From: Pseudomonas neuropathica
Lineage (GTDB): Bacteria > Pseudomonadota > Gammaproteobacteria > Pseudomonadales > Pseudomonadaceae
Length of the DNA stretch: 64,000 nucleotides
Assembly: GCF_015461835.1 (NCBI RefSeq)
Contig: NZ_JACOPX010000017.1
Location: 62,001-126,000, forward strand
Direction of reading: 5' to 3'
The position numbers and the translations under genes are program-made. Under the pieces are notes generated by a model that saw only the letters and a list, made by a program, of their open reading frames with translations, did not search any database and was not told where the DNA came from. Positions 42,107 through 49,689 of this stretch are shown one piece after another. The stretch's first letter is position 1. Every line of letters begins with the position of its first letter.

Positions 42107-43050
42107 AAAAGCCTGCCATGGTGATCAGCGCCGCAGCGGTGGCGTTGTTGGTGGTGGCCGTGGCGCTGGTGGTGCGGCCGGGCAGTGACCCGGTCGCCGC
42201 CCAGCAATCGTCGTCCGTGACGGCGGTTGCAACGGGGCCGGCGGTGGCGCGGTTGGGTAATCAGCAGGTAACCCCTGCGGAACTACAGACGTTGCTGGCG
42301 ACGGTGCCAGCGGAAACCCGCGAACAACTGCGCGGCAATCGTGAGGCGCTGGAGCGCTGGATTCGCACGCGTCTGGCCGAGAAAGCGGTGCTCGAGCAGG
42401 CCGATGCGCAGGGCTGGGCGCAGCGTCCCGAGGTTGCGCGGCAGACCCGGGCGGCGACTGAGCAGATCGTCTTCCGTGATTACTTGCGTTCGGTCAGCCA
42501 GGTGCCGGCGGATTACCCGAGTGCCGCTGAACTGCAGCAGGCTTATGACGCGGGCAAAGCCAACTGGCAGACCCCGGCGTTGTATCGGGTCAGTCAGATT
42601 TTCCTCGGCGTAAATGATCCGCAGAATCTTGAATCGGTGCGCAAGCAGGCGCTTGAATTGAGCAAAAAAGCGCAGGCGACGCCGGCAGAATTTGCTGCAC
42701 TGGCGACACAATATTCGCAGGATCGCGTCACCGCTGAACGTGGTGGCGATACCGGTCTGCAACCGTTGCAGCAACTGGTGCCGGAAGTGCGTGGTGCAGT
42801 GGCGCGACTCAAGGTTGGCGCGGTTTCTGATCCCGTCCAGAGCGCCGCCGGGTTCCACGTGATCAAACTCACCGAGCAACAACCGGCGCGTCTGGCGACC
42901 CTCGACGAACTGCGCGATCAACTGACCCAGGCCCTGCGTGCGCAACGCCAGGAACAAATCGCCCAGGCGTATCTTGACGGCATGCTCACCACCGCGACGC
43001 TGAGCATCGACGGCGCTGAACTCAACAAAGTCCTCGAGGAAAAACGCTGA
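42103..43050 (+). CDS. PpiC-type periplasmic peptidyl-prolyl isomerase
   Basis: A 315-residue SurA/PpiC-like chaperone. An N-terminal signal anchor (about residues 5-25) is followed by a SurA-like helical region (about 45-150; AVARLGNQQVTPAELQTLLA) and a parvulin domain (about 155-250) with YRVSQIFLGVNDPQN, FAALATQYSQDRVTAERGGD and SAAGFHVIKLTEQQPA. GTG start overlaps the YbjN stop codon. Such chaperones help outer-membrane proteins fold, which fits two barrel proteins in the operon. It is the last gene before a 40-bp-arm inverted repeat. Confidence 0.85.
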   Translation: MKKPAMVISAAAVALLVVAVALVVRPGSDPVAAQQSSSVTAVATGPAVARLGNQQVTPAELQTLLATVPAETREQLRGNREALERWIRTRLAEKAVLEQADAQGWAQRPEVARQTRAATEQIVFRDYLRSVSQVPADYPSAAELQQAYDAGKANWQTPALYRVSQIFLGVNDPQNLESVRKQALELSKKAQATPAEFAALATQYSQDRVTAERGGDTGLQPLQQLVPEVRGAVARLKVGAVSDPVQSAAGFHVIKLTEQQPARLATLDELRDQLTQALRAQRQEQIAQAYLDGMLTTATLSIDGAELNKVLEEKR

Positions 43051-43070
43051 TCCCAGTTTCACCACAAATC

Positions 43071-43165
43071 CCCTGTAGGAGTGAGCCTGCTCGCGATAGC
43101 GGTGTGTCAGGTTAAGAAATGTCCACTGACACACCGCTATCGCGAGCAGGCTCACTCCTACAGGG
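43071..43165. repeat. REPIN: perfect 40-bp inverted repeat
   Basis: Arms 43071-43110 and 43126-43165 are exact reverse complements (outer sequence CCCTGTAGGAGTGAGCCTGC). It lies 20 bases after the ppiC-type stop and 42 bases before the LysR gene; it can form a very stable hairpin and may end or stabilise the operon transcript. Confidence 0.9.
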
Positions 43166-43207
43166 AACTGCGTTAAGACAACTACAAAGATCGACAGGGA
43201 GTCATCG

Positions 43208-44188
43208 ATGTCATTCACCGAACCCGCAGGACGACAGGGCAACCACGATTACCACTGGCCGCACGACCACAGCGAACCGTGGCTCGCACACGCCGCGACG
43301 ATTGACGCCGACGTCGCCCAATACTTCCTCGTCAGCGCCCGCTGCGGCTGCTTCATGCAAGCCGCGCGCAGCCTCAACGTGCGCTCGACCTTGCTGCGCA
43401 AACAACTGGCCCAGCTCGAACAAGAACTGCAACACACCCTGTTCAGCTTTCAGGGCAGCGCCCTAAGCCTCACCCGCGAAGGTCAACAGTTACAGGCCAA
43501 ACTGATAGCGCTGGCCAACGAACGCAAACTGCCGGTGATCGAGCAACCATTGATCCGCCTCGCCGTCGCCGAATCGATCCTCCACGACATCCTCGGCCGC
43601 GACCTGATTGCACTGCTGCGGCGCAACGCCAGCGTGCGCCTGGAAATCATCGCGCTGGACAGCGAACTGTCGCTGCGTGCGGTCAGCGCCGACATCGTCC
43701 TCTGGCTCGCCCACGGCGAAACCCCACACCCCGGCCCGACCTTCGCCACCAGCGACCCGCAAGCGCTGGCGCGCCTTGACTACCTGCCACACATCGCCAA
43801 ACGCTACTCCCGCGTCACCGCCCGCCCGGACACCCCCGACGACCTCGCCGACTTCATGCTCGTGCAATGGCAGCATGATCGACAGATCGACAGCTTTCGT
43901 CCGTGGAATGAGTTGGTTGAACAGCGGTTGGCCGGGGTGGTGCAGATGCAGTCTTATGAATTGATGCTGGAGATGATCCGTTGCAGCGCGTGCATAGGGT
44001 TGTTGCCGGCGTACATGAGCCGGTTTGATCGTGGTCTGATCGCACTGCCGGGGTTGTTCGAGGAACCCATGCAATTGCAGGCTTGGCTGGCGGTGAACGC
44101 CGAGTCACAGAATGTGGCCGAAGTGCTGACCCTCACGGACCTCATTCATCACACTTTCTCCGAGCGCCACGAATGGTTTCAGTCCTGA
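43208..44188 (+). CDS. LysR-type transcriptional regulator with N-terminal extension
   Basis: A 326-residue LysR regulator. The helix-turn-helix begins late, at about residue 38 (ADVAQYFLVSARCGCFMQAA, SLNVRSTLLRKQLAQLEQEL), after a His/Trp-rich extension of about 35 residues (HDYHWPHDHSEP) that most LysR proteins lack. The co-inducer domain spans about 115-310. ATG 43208 is preceded by AGGGAGTC. It is downstream of and parallel to the TPS-TonB operon and may regulate it, though LysR proteins more often control divergent genes. A REPIN separates the two. Confidence 0.85.
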   Translation: MSFTEPAGRQGNHDYHWPHDHSEPWLAHAATIDADVAQYFLVSARCGCFMQAARSLNVRSTLLRKQLAQLEQELQHTLFSFQGSALSLTREGQQLQAKLIALANERKLPVIEQPLIRLAVAESILHDILGRDLIALLRRNASVRLEIIALDSELSLRAVSADIVLWLAHGETPHPGPTFATSDPQALARLDYLPHIAKRYSRVTARPDTPDDLADFMLVQWQHDRQIDSFRPWNELVEQRLAGVVQMQSYELMLEMIRCSACIGLLPAYMSRFDRGLIALPGLFEEPMQLQAWLAVNAESQNVAEVLTLTDLIHHTFSERHEWFQS

Positions 44189-44548
44189 CGCATTTTCCTG
44201 TGGGAGCGAGCGTGCTCGCGAAAGCGGTCTGGCCACCGGTATTGATATCAACTGATCCGCCGCCATCGCTGGCAAGCCAGCTCGCACAGGGATTTGTAAT
44301 GAGTCCGGATTTTGTGAGCACCCTGGAAAACTGTAGGAGCTAACCTGCTAGCGAAACCGCCCGATCAACCGCTGCGAAACCTGAATGAAAGGGCGCAAGG
44401 TAGAATTCTCAGATCCAGCCTCAAACCCGCAACGGGATCCGCCGTCCAGTACCTTCTCATGCAGGTCTCTTCAAATATTCCAGCTTGTTGATTTTGTTCA
44501 CGAAAAATCGGAGATCTCTCAGGGGGCGTCTTCGTCCAGCCAGCGTTT
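44189..44548. other. Gene-poor stretch with a REP element
   Basis: About 360 bases between convergent genes. A REP-type palindrome TGTGGGAGCGAGCGTGCTCG, then CGAAAGCGG, lies at 44200-44228, and a further degenerate copy near 44331 (CTGTAGGAGCTAACCTGCTA). No gene or terminator with a T-run is evident. Confidence 0.6.
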
Positions 44549-45307
44549 TCAGTCGGGGACGGTAATAATGCAAGTGCCCAAAGTTGACGGCGAAACGCAA
44601 CCGCCCCACATCGACCCATCCAGGAGATACCATATGATTTGTCTTGTCGTAACACCATCGCATCCAGCAGGGTTAGGCTCGAATCCCGCATAAAAATTAT
44701 GAATATCCTCGTATCCGTCATAATCGTCTATTGTGTTTGATGCGCGGAAGAACGGGTTAAATCCGGGGTTTGTTTTTGCCCATGCCAGGGCCTGTGCATG
44801 GGTCATCTGCGTTTTATTCCAAAGCACCCTGCGTCTCGGGTTGTCGACTGTAATATCGATCACCTTGGTTTGACCCACTGAATCCTGAACCGTGATCGTG
44901 GCAGTACCTGTGAGGAGTCCTCTGATGTCGCCATTACCATTGACCGTTGCAATTTCAGGCCTGGATGATGTGTAGGTGATAGGGGGTGTACCACCTGTAG
45001 CTTTTCTGACCGTCCGGGATAGAGAAGGTATTGCGCCGGTCGGTGTCCACGGTAATCCGGTGCCAGCGATCGACAGTGTTATCCAATATAATTTGATCGG
45101 GGAGACGTCCACTACGAGTTCGGGAACCCCGGTCAGTGATCTTGCTTCCGATTCTGCGCCCGAGCCGTTGGCTCTGGTATCGCCTATGACAACGGCTTTT
45201 TCTGATGTGGCTTCTAGCTGGCGAACTTCGATACCGTTGGGCAAAACTTTGGTCGACGTTAGCGTTAGTGCGACGGCAGATGTTTGCGGCTCATTGTTAG
45301 TCGTCAT
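44549..45307 (-). CDS. Ig-like (BIG_2) domain protein
   Basis: A 252-residue protein with a bacterial Ig-like domain. ATG 45307 has AGGAG at the right distance. Residues about 1-70 are Ser/Thr-rich without a classical signal peptide; about 75-165 is a BIG_2-like domain (LTGTATITVQDSVGQTKVID, ITYTSSRPEIATVNGNGDIR); the last 85 residues (WNKTQMTHAQALAWAKTNPG, NPFFRASNTIDDYDGYED) resemble a tail found in Pseudomonas surface proteins I cannot name. Composition is less GC-rich than the surroundings. A perfect lux-type palindrome lies about 60-85 bases upstream, indicating quorum-sensing control. It may be a surface, adhesion or secreted product without a visible export signal. Confidence 0.75.
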   Translation of the reverse strand: MTTNNEPQTSAVALTLTSTKVLPNGIEVRQLEATSEKAVVIGDTRANGSGAESEARSLTGVPELVVDVSPIKLYWITLSIAGTGLPWTPTGAIPSLSRTVRKATGGTPPITYTSSRPEIATVNGNGDIRGLLTGTATITVQDSVGQTKVIDITVDNPRRRVLWNKTQMTHAQALAWAKTNPGFNPFFRASNTIDDYDGYEDIHNFYAGFEPNPAGCDGVTTRQIIWYLLDGSMWGGCVSPSTLGTCIITVPD

Positions 45308-45365
45308 GTTCAAGCTCCTGCATTGTGTTTGGACAGGAACAATCAAAGCGCTTTAAAAGGATTTG

Positions 45366-45391
45366 CGCACCTGTCAGATCTGACAGGTGCG
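45366..45391 (-). promoter_or_regulatory. Perfect lux-type box upstream of the Ig-like gene
   Basis: A 26-bp perfect palindrome with the 20-bp centre ACCTGTCAGATCTGACAGGT (45369-45388). It differs from the classic las/rhl-type box ACCTGCCAGTTCTGGCAGGT at only three positions and keeps CT-N12-AG. Its centre lies 71 bases before the ATG at 45307, compatible with a site just upstream of or overlapping the -35 region. Confidence 0.8.
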
Positions 45392-45570
45392 GGCCGAAAT
45401 CCGACGGATGGTAAGGGAGTGAGGCGGTCACATGTTCTTGTCATTTAATGAGCCGGCGACTGAAAAATCGCTCTCGCAAGCGTGTTCACTCCTGCCATTT
45501 TCGCTCTCGCCAGACGGGTTGCGTGCGGTTTAGAGTGGTCAGCCAAACATCGATCCAGGAAGGATCCGCC

Positions 45571-46089
45571 ATGCCCGATCACAACGCCGCCATTCACATC
45601 GAACGCTTCAGCGAATCGCACCTCGAGGCTGTCACTGCGCTCTACAACGAACGGGCTGTCACCCGGCAGGTGTTGCAGATGCCGTTTCAGTCCGTCGACG
45701 TCTGGCGCCAACGGCTGCTGGCGGAAAATGAACGGGTGTTGAAGCTGGTCGCGCTGCATCAGGGCCAGGTCATCGGCCATCTGGGGCTGGAAAACTATTC
45801 GCGGGTTCGTCGCAGCCACGCCGGCAGCATCGGCATGGGGGTCGCGGTCGCGTGGCAGGGCAAAGGCGTGGGGTCGAAGCTGTTGGCGGCGGCGCTGGAC
45901 GTCGCCGACAACTGGATGAATCTGCACCGCGTCGAACTCTCGGTGTATGCCGATAACGAAGCGGCCATCGCGCTCTACCGCAAATTCGGTTTCGAGGACG
46001 AAGGCCTGTTTCGTGATTACGCCGTGCGCGACGGGCAATGGGTCGACACCCTGAGCATGGCCCGTCTGCGCAATCGCCCGAAACCCTGA
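45571..46089 (+). CDS. GNAT N-acetyltransferase, YhhY/AaaT-like
   Basis: A 172-residue GNAT enzyme that would transfer acetyl from acetyl-CoA to an amine, probably an amino acid. The acetyl-CoA loop is GMGVAVAWQGKGVGSKLLAA (about residues 91-110), preceded by VIGHLGLENYSRVRRSHAGS, and the C-terminus DEGLFRDYAVRDGQWVDTLS is very close to that of E. coli YhhY/AaaT (L-amino acid acetyltransferase). ATG 45571 follows AGGAAGGA. It is convergent with the racemase gene, which ends one base after it. Confidence 0.85.
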   Translation: MPDHNAAIHIERFSESHLEAVTALYNERAVTRQVLQMPFQSVDVWRQRLLAENERVLKLVALHQGQVIGHLGLENYSRVRRSHAGSIGMGVAVAWQGKGVGSKLLAAALDVADNWMNLHRVELSVYADNEAAIALYRKFGFEDEGLFRDYAVRDGQWVDTLSMARLRNRPKP

Positions 46090-46090
46090 C

Positions 46091-46783
46091 TCAGTCGCCC
46101 AATGCGAACGCCACCGCCGACTGAGCATGCAGTTCGGTGGTGTCGAGCAGGGGCAGGGCGCTGTGTTCGGGTTTGATCAACATGCCGATTTCCGTGCAGC
46201 CGAGAATGATCGCCTGCGCGCCGCGTGCGGTGAGGGATTCGATCACCCGCTGATAGATTTTTCGCGACTGATCGCTGATCACGCCGACACAGAGTTCGTC
46301 GTAGATGATCCGGTGCACGTCCTTGCGCTCGGCTTCGTCCGGCACCAATACCGTCAAACCCTGGGCAATCAAACGTTGCTTGAGAAAGTCCTGTTCCATC
46401 GTGAATGCCGTGCCGAGCAGGCCGACGGTGCGGGCATCAATGTCCAGAGCCGCCTGAGCGGCCGGTTCGGCAATGTGCAGAAACGGAATGCTGATCGCTG
46501 CCTGTATCTGTTCGGCGACCTTGTGCATGGTGTTGGTACACAGCACGACGCATTCGGCGCCACCGGCTTCGAGCCTGCGCGCGGCGTCCACCAGAATCGC
46601 TGCGGCATCGTCCCAGCGCCCGGCGTGTTGGGCCTGCTCGACGGGGCCGAAGTCGACGCTGTGCATCAGCAACTGCGCCGAGCGCAGCGGGCCGAGACGG
46701 TCACGGACTTGCTGATTGATGAGTCGATAGTATTCGGCGCTGGATTCCCAGCTCATGCCGCCGATCAGGCCGATGGTGCGCAT
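46091..46783 (-). CDS. Aspartate/glutamate racemase family protein
   Basis: A 230-residue cofactor-independent racemase. IGLIGGMSWESSAEYYRLIN begins the fold; the two catalytic cysteines are in VLCTNTMHK and ILGCTEIG, one on each lobe. Members interconvert L- and D-aspartate or glutamate. The MSWESS start and the 230-residue length are typical of the YgeA-like group with broad amino-acid specificity. It ends one base after the convergent acetyltransferase gene. It may supply D-amino acids for the wall or for signalling; no partner is visible. Confidence 0.85.
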   Translation of the reverse strand: MRTIGLIGGMSWESSAEYYRLINQQVRDRLGPLRSAQLLMHSVDFGPVEQAQHAGRWDDAAAILVDAARRLEAGGAECVVLCTNTMHKVAEQIQAAISIPFLHIAEPAAQAALDIDARTVGLLGTAFTMEQDFLKQRLIAQGLTVLVPDEAERKDVHRIIYDELCVGVISDQSRKIYQRVIESLTARGAQAIILGCTEIGMLIKPEHSALPLLDTTELHAQSAVAFALGD

Positions 46784-46996
46784 TGGATGTCCTCAGGCAA
46801 ATGACAATGTCGAGTGTTCAGGTCTGCCCGGAGTTTCCTTTTGTTCAGGCGTCGATGCCAGCAACTAATGACTGTACTGCTGATCTTTCACGCAAGTGTC
46901 ATGGTGCTTCATCGGGCCTGGTGCAGGTTAAACGTACGCCGGGGCTGGTATCTGCCACTATCGACCTTTGCAGGTCCTTTTCCGAGGAACACCGCT

Positions 46997-47488
46997 ATGG
47001 ACGACGTACAACAACTGGGCGAGATGCTTCGTCATTACGCCGAGAGCGAAGCGCACAAGAAGCAACTGTTCGAGACGCAATCGGCCGCTTGGGCCACGAG
47101 AATTACCGCGCTGTTCGGGGAGATTCAGCAATGGCTGGAACCCGTGCAGGCGCCGAATCTGCTGGAGGTGAGTCGCGAGGCCTATGTCGCGTTCGGGCCG
47201 AGCACACCGGTGGAGACCTCGACCTTCAAGACCGAGAAGCTGAGCATTGTGATTGCCGGCAAACCGGTGGAGTTCGTGCCGGATGTGATGGGCAGTGGCG
47301 GGCAGATTTCATTGGCGGTGATGGGGCTGACGGCGGCGCGTTATGGCAGCATTTCGCTGGTCGGATTGTCGGACGGCACGTGGCAGTGGCGCAAGACCAA
47401 TGGTTTGAAGGATCCGGATACGTTTGCCTTCGACGCCAATTTCCTTGCCCAGCAGTTGCAGAGTCTGATTCCTCGCGATCGTAGTTAA
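46997..47488 (+). CDS. Conserved protein of unknown function
   Basis: I do not recognise this 163-residue protein. It begins with a helical segment (about residues 1-50, QLGEMLRHYAESEAHKKQLF) and continues with a mixed domain (VSREAYVAFGPSTPVETSTF, EFVPDVMGSGGQISLAVMGL). No signal peptide or membrane helix is present, so it is probably cytosolic. ATG 46997 is preceded by GAGGA; an upstream extension of the frame lacks protein-like character. A Trp-rich DGTWQWRKTNG segment near residue 130 may help in finding relatives. It stands alone. Confidence 0.7.
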   Translation: MDDVQQLGEMLRHYAESEAHKKQLFETQSAAWATRITALFGEIQQWLEPVQAPNLLEVSREAYVAFGPSTPVETSTFKTEKLSIVIAGKPVEFVPDVMGSGGQISLAVMGLTAARYGSISLVGLSDGTWQWRKTNGLKDPDTFAFDANFLAQQLQSLIPRDRS

Positions 47489-47500
47489 GATCAAGAGCTA

Positions 47501-47660
47501 CCCCCTCACCCCAGCCCTCTCCCCCAAGGGGGCGAGGGGGAAAGGGAGCAGACCGAGTGTTGTTCAAAACCTGAGTTCGACTCGATATTTCAGATCGGCG
47601 TAACTCGAACAAACCACTCGGTCAGTCCCCTCTCCCTCTGGGAGAGGGCTAGGGTGAGGG
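47501..47660. repeat. MITE-like repeat with CCCTCACCC termini, copy 1
   Basis: About 160 bases bounded by inverted CCCTCACCC(C/T)AGCCCTCTCCC sequences, with an inner segment GATCGGCGTAACTCG. A second copy lies at 53055-53232, sharing the right end (CTCTCCCTCTGGGAGAGGGC) and the inner segment. No coding capacity; a non-autonomous element is likely. Confidence 0.75.
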
Positions 47661-47678
47661 CAGCCCGACAGATACCCC

Positions 47679-47900
47679 TCACATATCAAGATTCATCCAC
47701 CCCGGCTTCGCCACCTCCGGCGCCACTGTTTTCACGGCTTTCCCCGTGGCCTGCTCCACCCGCCGAGCCACCTCGGGGTCATCGGCAAACGGCACCATGC
47801 TCGCCTCATCCAGACTGTCCGCCGTCTCCCGCCGCAAGCAGTACTCCACCGCCAGCCACAGAAACACCACGCCCAGCACATCAAAGAAAATCTCCATCAC
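47679..47900 (-). CDS. Small CcoN4-associated membrane protein
   Basis: A 73-residue protein: one membrane helix (about residues 4-19, FFDVLGVVFLWLAVEYC) and an acidic cytosolic tail. It begins 15 bases after the ccoN stop, on the same strand, so the two are co-transcribed. P. aeruginosa has a small gene (PA4134) in the same place. It is not a recognisable CcoQ, although size and topology are similar. A role as accessory subunit of an orphan CcoN oxidase is an inference from position. Confidence 0.7.
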   Translation of the reverse strand: MMEIFFDVLGVVFLWLAVEYCLRRETADSLDEASMVPFADDPEVARRVEQATGKAVKTVAPEVAKPGWMNLDM

Positions 47901-47915
47901 GTTGGGCTCCCTGCC

Positions 47916-49343
47916 TCAGGCGATCTGCGCTTCACGGTGGGCTAGCGCCACGTCCGCCACCCGCACCGTACGCCACACGTTATAGGCCATCAGCAACATG
48001 CCCGTGAGGAAGAACACCCCGCCGGCAAAGCGCACGATGAACCCCGGGTGACTGGCCTGCAGCGCCTCGACAAACGAATAGGTCAGCGTGCCGTCCTCGT
48101 TGATCGCCCGCCACATCAAGCCCTGGGTGATGCCGTTGACCCACATCGAGGCGATGTACAACACCGTGCCAATGGTCGCCAGCCAGAAGTGCAGGTTGAT
48201 CAGCGGCGTGCTGTACATCTGCTCGCGGCCGAAGACTTTCGGCACCATGTGATAGGTCGCGCCGAAGGTGATCATTGCCACCCAGCCCAACGCGCCGGCG
48301 TGGACGTGGCCGATGGTCCAGTCGGTGTAGTGGGAGAGGGCGTTGACGGTTTTGATCGCCATCATTGGCCCTTCGAAGGTCGACATGCCGTAGAACGCCA
48401 GCGACAACACCAGGAAGCGCAGGATCGGGTCGGTGCGCAACTTATGCCAGGCACCGGACAAGGTCATCATGCCGTTGATCATCCCGCCCCAGCTTGGCGC
48501 CAGCAGGATCAGCGACATGGCCATGCCCAGCGACTGCGCCCAGTCCGGCAGTGCGGTGTAGTGCAAATGATGCGGGCCGGCCCAGATGTACAGGGTGATC
48601 AGCGCCCAGAAATGCACGATCGACAACCGGTACGAATACACCGGCCGATTGACCTGTTTCGGCACGAAGTAATACATCATCCCGAGGAACCCGGTGGTCA
48701 GGAAGAAGCCCACCGCGTTGTGCCCGTACCACCACTGCACCATCGCATCGGTGGCGCCGGAGTACACCGGATAGGATTTGAACCAGTCCACCGGAATCGA
48801 CAGGTGATTGACCACATGCAGCATGGCGATTACCAGAATGAACGCGCCGAAAAACCAGTTGCCAACGTAGATATGTTTGGTCTTGCGCTGCACCACGGTG
48901 GTGAAAAACACGATCGCGTAAGCGACCCAGACCACGGCCATCCACACCGCGCCGGAGAACTCGATCTCGGCGTATTCCTTAGTGGTGGTGTAGCCCAGCG
49001 GCAGGGTGACCAGCATGATCACGATCACCGATTGCCAGCCCCAGAAGGTGAACGCGGCGAGTTTGTCTGAATACAGCCGCACCTGGCAGGTGCGCTGCAC
49101 CGCGTAGTAACTGGCGGCGAATTGCGCGCTGCCGGCGAAACCGAAAATTACCAGGCTGGTGTGCAGCGGTCTGAGACGGCCGAATGTGGTCCACGGCAGG
49201 TCCAGATTCATCTCTGGCCATACCAGTTGCGAGGCGATCAACACGCCCATCGCCATGCCCACCACACCCCAGAAAATTGTGGCAATGACGAATTGGCGGA
49301 CGACCTTGTAGTTGTAAGCCTGTCCGATTGTTGCTGTGCTCAT
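47916..49343 (-). CDS. ccoN: Orphan cbb3-type cytochrome c oxidase subunit I (CcoN4-like)
   Basis: A 475-residue catalytic subunit of a cbb3 haem-copper oxidase, with about 12 membrane helices. Haem and copper ligands lie in RPLHTSLVIFGF, WWYGHNAVGFFLT, WAGPHHLHYTALPDW and TIGHVHAGALGW. No ccoO, ccoP or ccoQ is next to it, so it must join subunits encoded elsewhere. In P. aeruginosa the equivalent orphan, CcoN4 (PA4133), sits in the same neighbourhood and gives cyanide-tolerant respiration and biofilm fitness; the gene order here (small gene, ccoN, divergent reductase) is the same. ATG 49343 begins MSTATIGQAYN; 20 in-frame codons upstream are unlikely to be used. Confidence 0.9.
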   Translation of the reverse strand: MSTATIGQAYNYKVVRQFVIATIFWGVVGMAMGVLIASQLVWPEMNLDLPWTTFGRLRPLHTSLVIFGFAGSAQFAASYYAVQRTCQVRLYSDKLAAFTFWGWQSVIVIMLVTLPLGYTTTKEYAEIEFSGAVWMAVVWVAYAIVFFTTVVQRKTKHIYVGNWFFGAFILVIAMLHVVNHLSIPVDWFKSYPVYSGATDAMVQWWYGHNAVGFFLTTGFLGMMYYFVPKQVNRPVYSYRLSIVHFWALITLYIWAGPHHLHYTALPDWAQSLGMAMSLILLAPSWGGMINGMMTLSGAWHKLRTDPILRFLVLSLAFYGMSTFEGPMMAIKTVNALSHYTDWTIGHVHAGALGWVAMITFGATYHMVPKVFGREQMYSTPLINLHFWLATIGTVLYIASMWVNGITQGLMWRAINEDGTLTYSFVEALQASHPGFIVRFAGGVFFLTGMLLMAYNVWRTVRVADVALAHREAQIA

Positions 49344-49564
49344 GGTCAATTCATCCACGGTTGCAAAGTCTTGCCAGGCCACCCGGTCTGGCATGAGCTG
49401 CACTGTAGAAACCCCGTCAGAAACAAAACAGGCTCAGGAATCTTTGATTTGTGCGGATCAGATTGAAGGGCTGACTGCGGCGTTCTGCCGCGTGCTGATA
49501 TGGTTTTTATCGCCTCAGGTGAATCTGTAACGTGCTGCGCTGTTCGGCCATAGTCTGGGAAAAT

Positions 49565-49656
49565 CTGTAGGCCTTCGCCTGCTCGCGATAGCGGTGTGTC
49601 AGTCAACATCTCAGTTGCCTGACACACCGCTATCGCGAGCAGGCGAAGGCCTACAG
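49565..49656. repeat. REPIN: perfect 38-bp inverted repeat in the reductase leader
   Basis: Arms 49565-49602 and 49619-49656 are exact reverse complements (outer sequence CTGTAGGCCTTCGCCTGCTC) around a 16-base loop. It ends 33 bases before the reductase ATG and lies in the 346-base divergent region with ccoN. No FNR/ANR box (TTGAT-N4-ATCAA) with correct spacing is seen nearby. Confidence 0.9.
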
Positions 49657-49689
49657 GAATTGTGTGCGTCCTGATGAGGTGGCAGTGGC

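Noticed and set aside
43071..43165. Inverted repeats considered as a CRISPR array (also 49565-49656, 51846-51915)
   Set aside because: Single palindromic pairs without repeated spacers or cas genes; they match REPIN organisation.
49440..49470. Possible FNR/ANR box (TTGAT...ATCAG) between ccoN and the reductase
   Set aside because: The half-sites are separated by eight bases instead of four and the second is imperfect.
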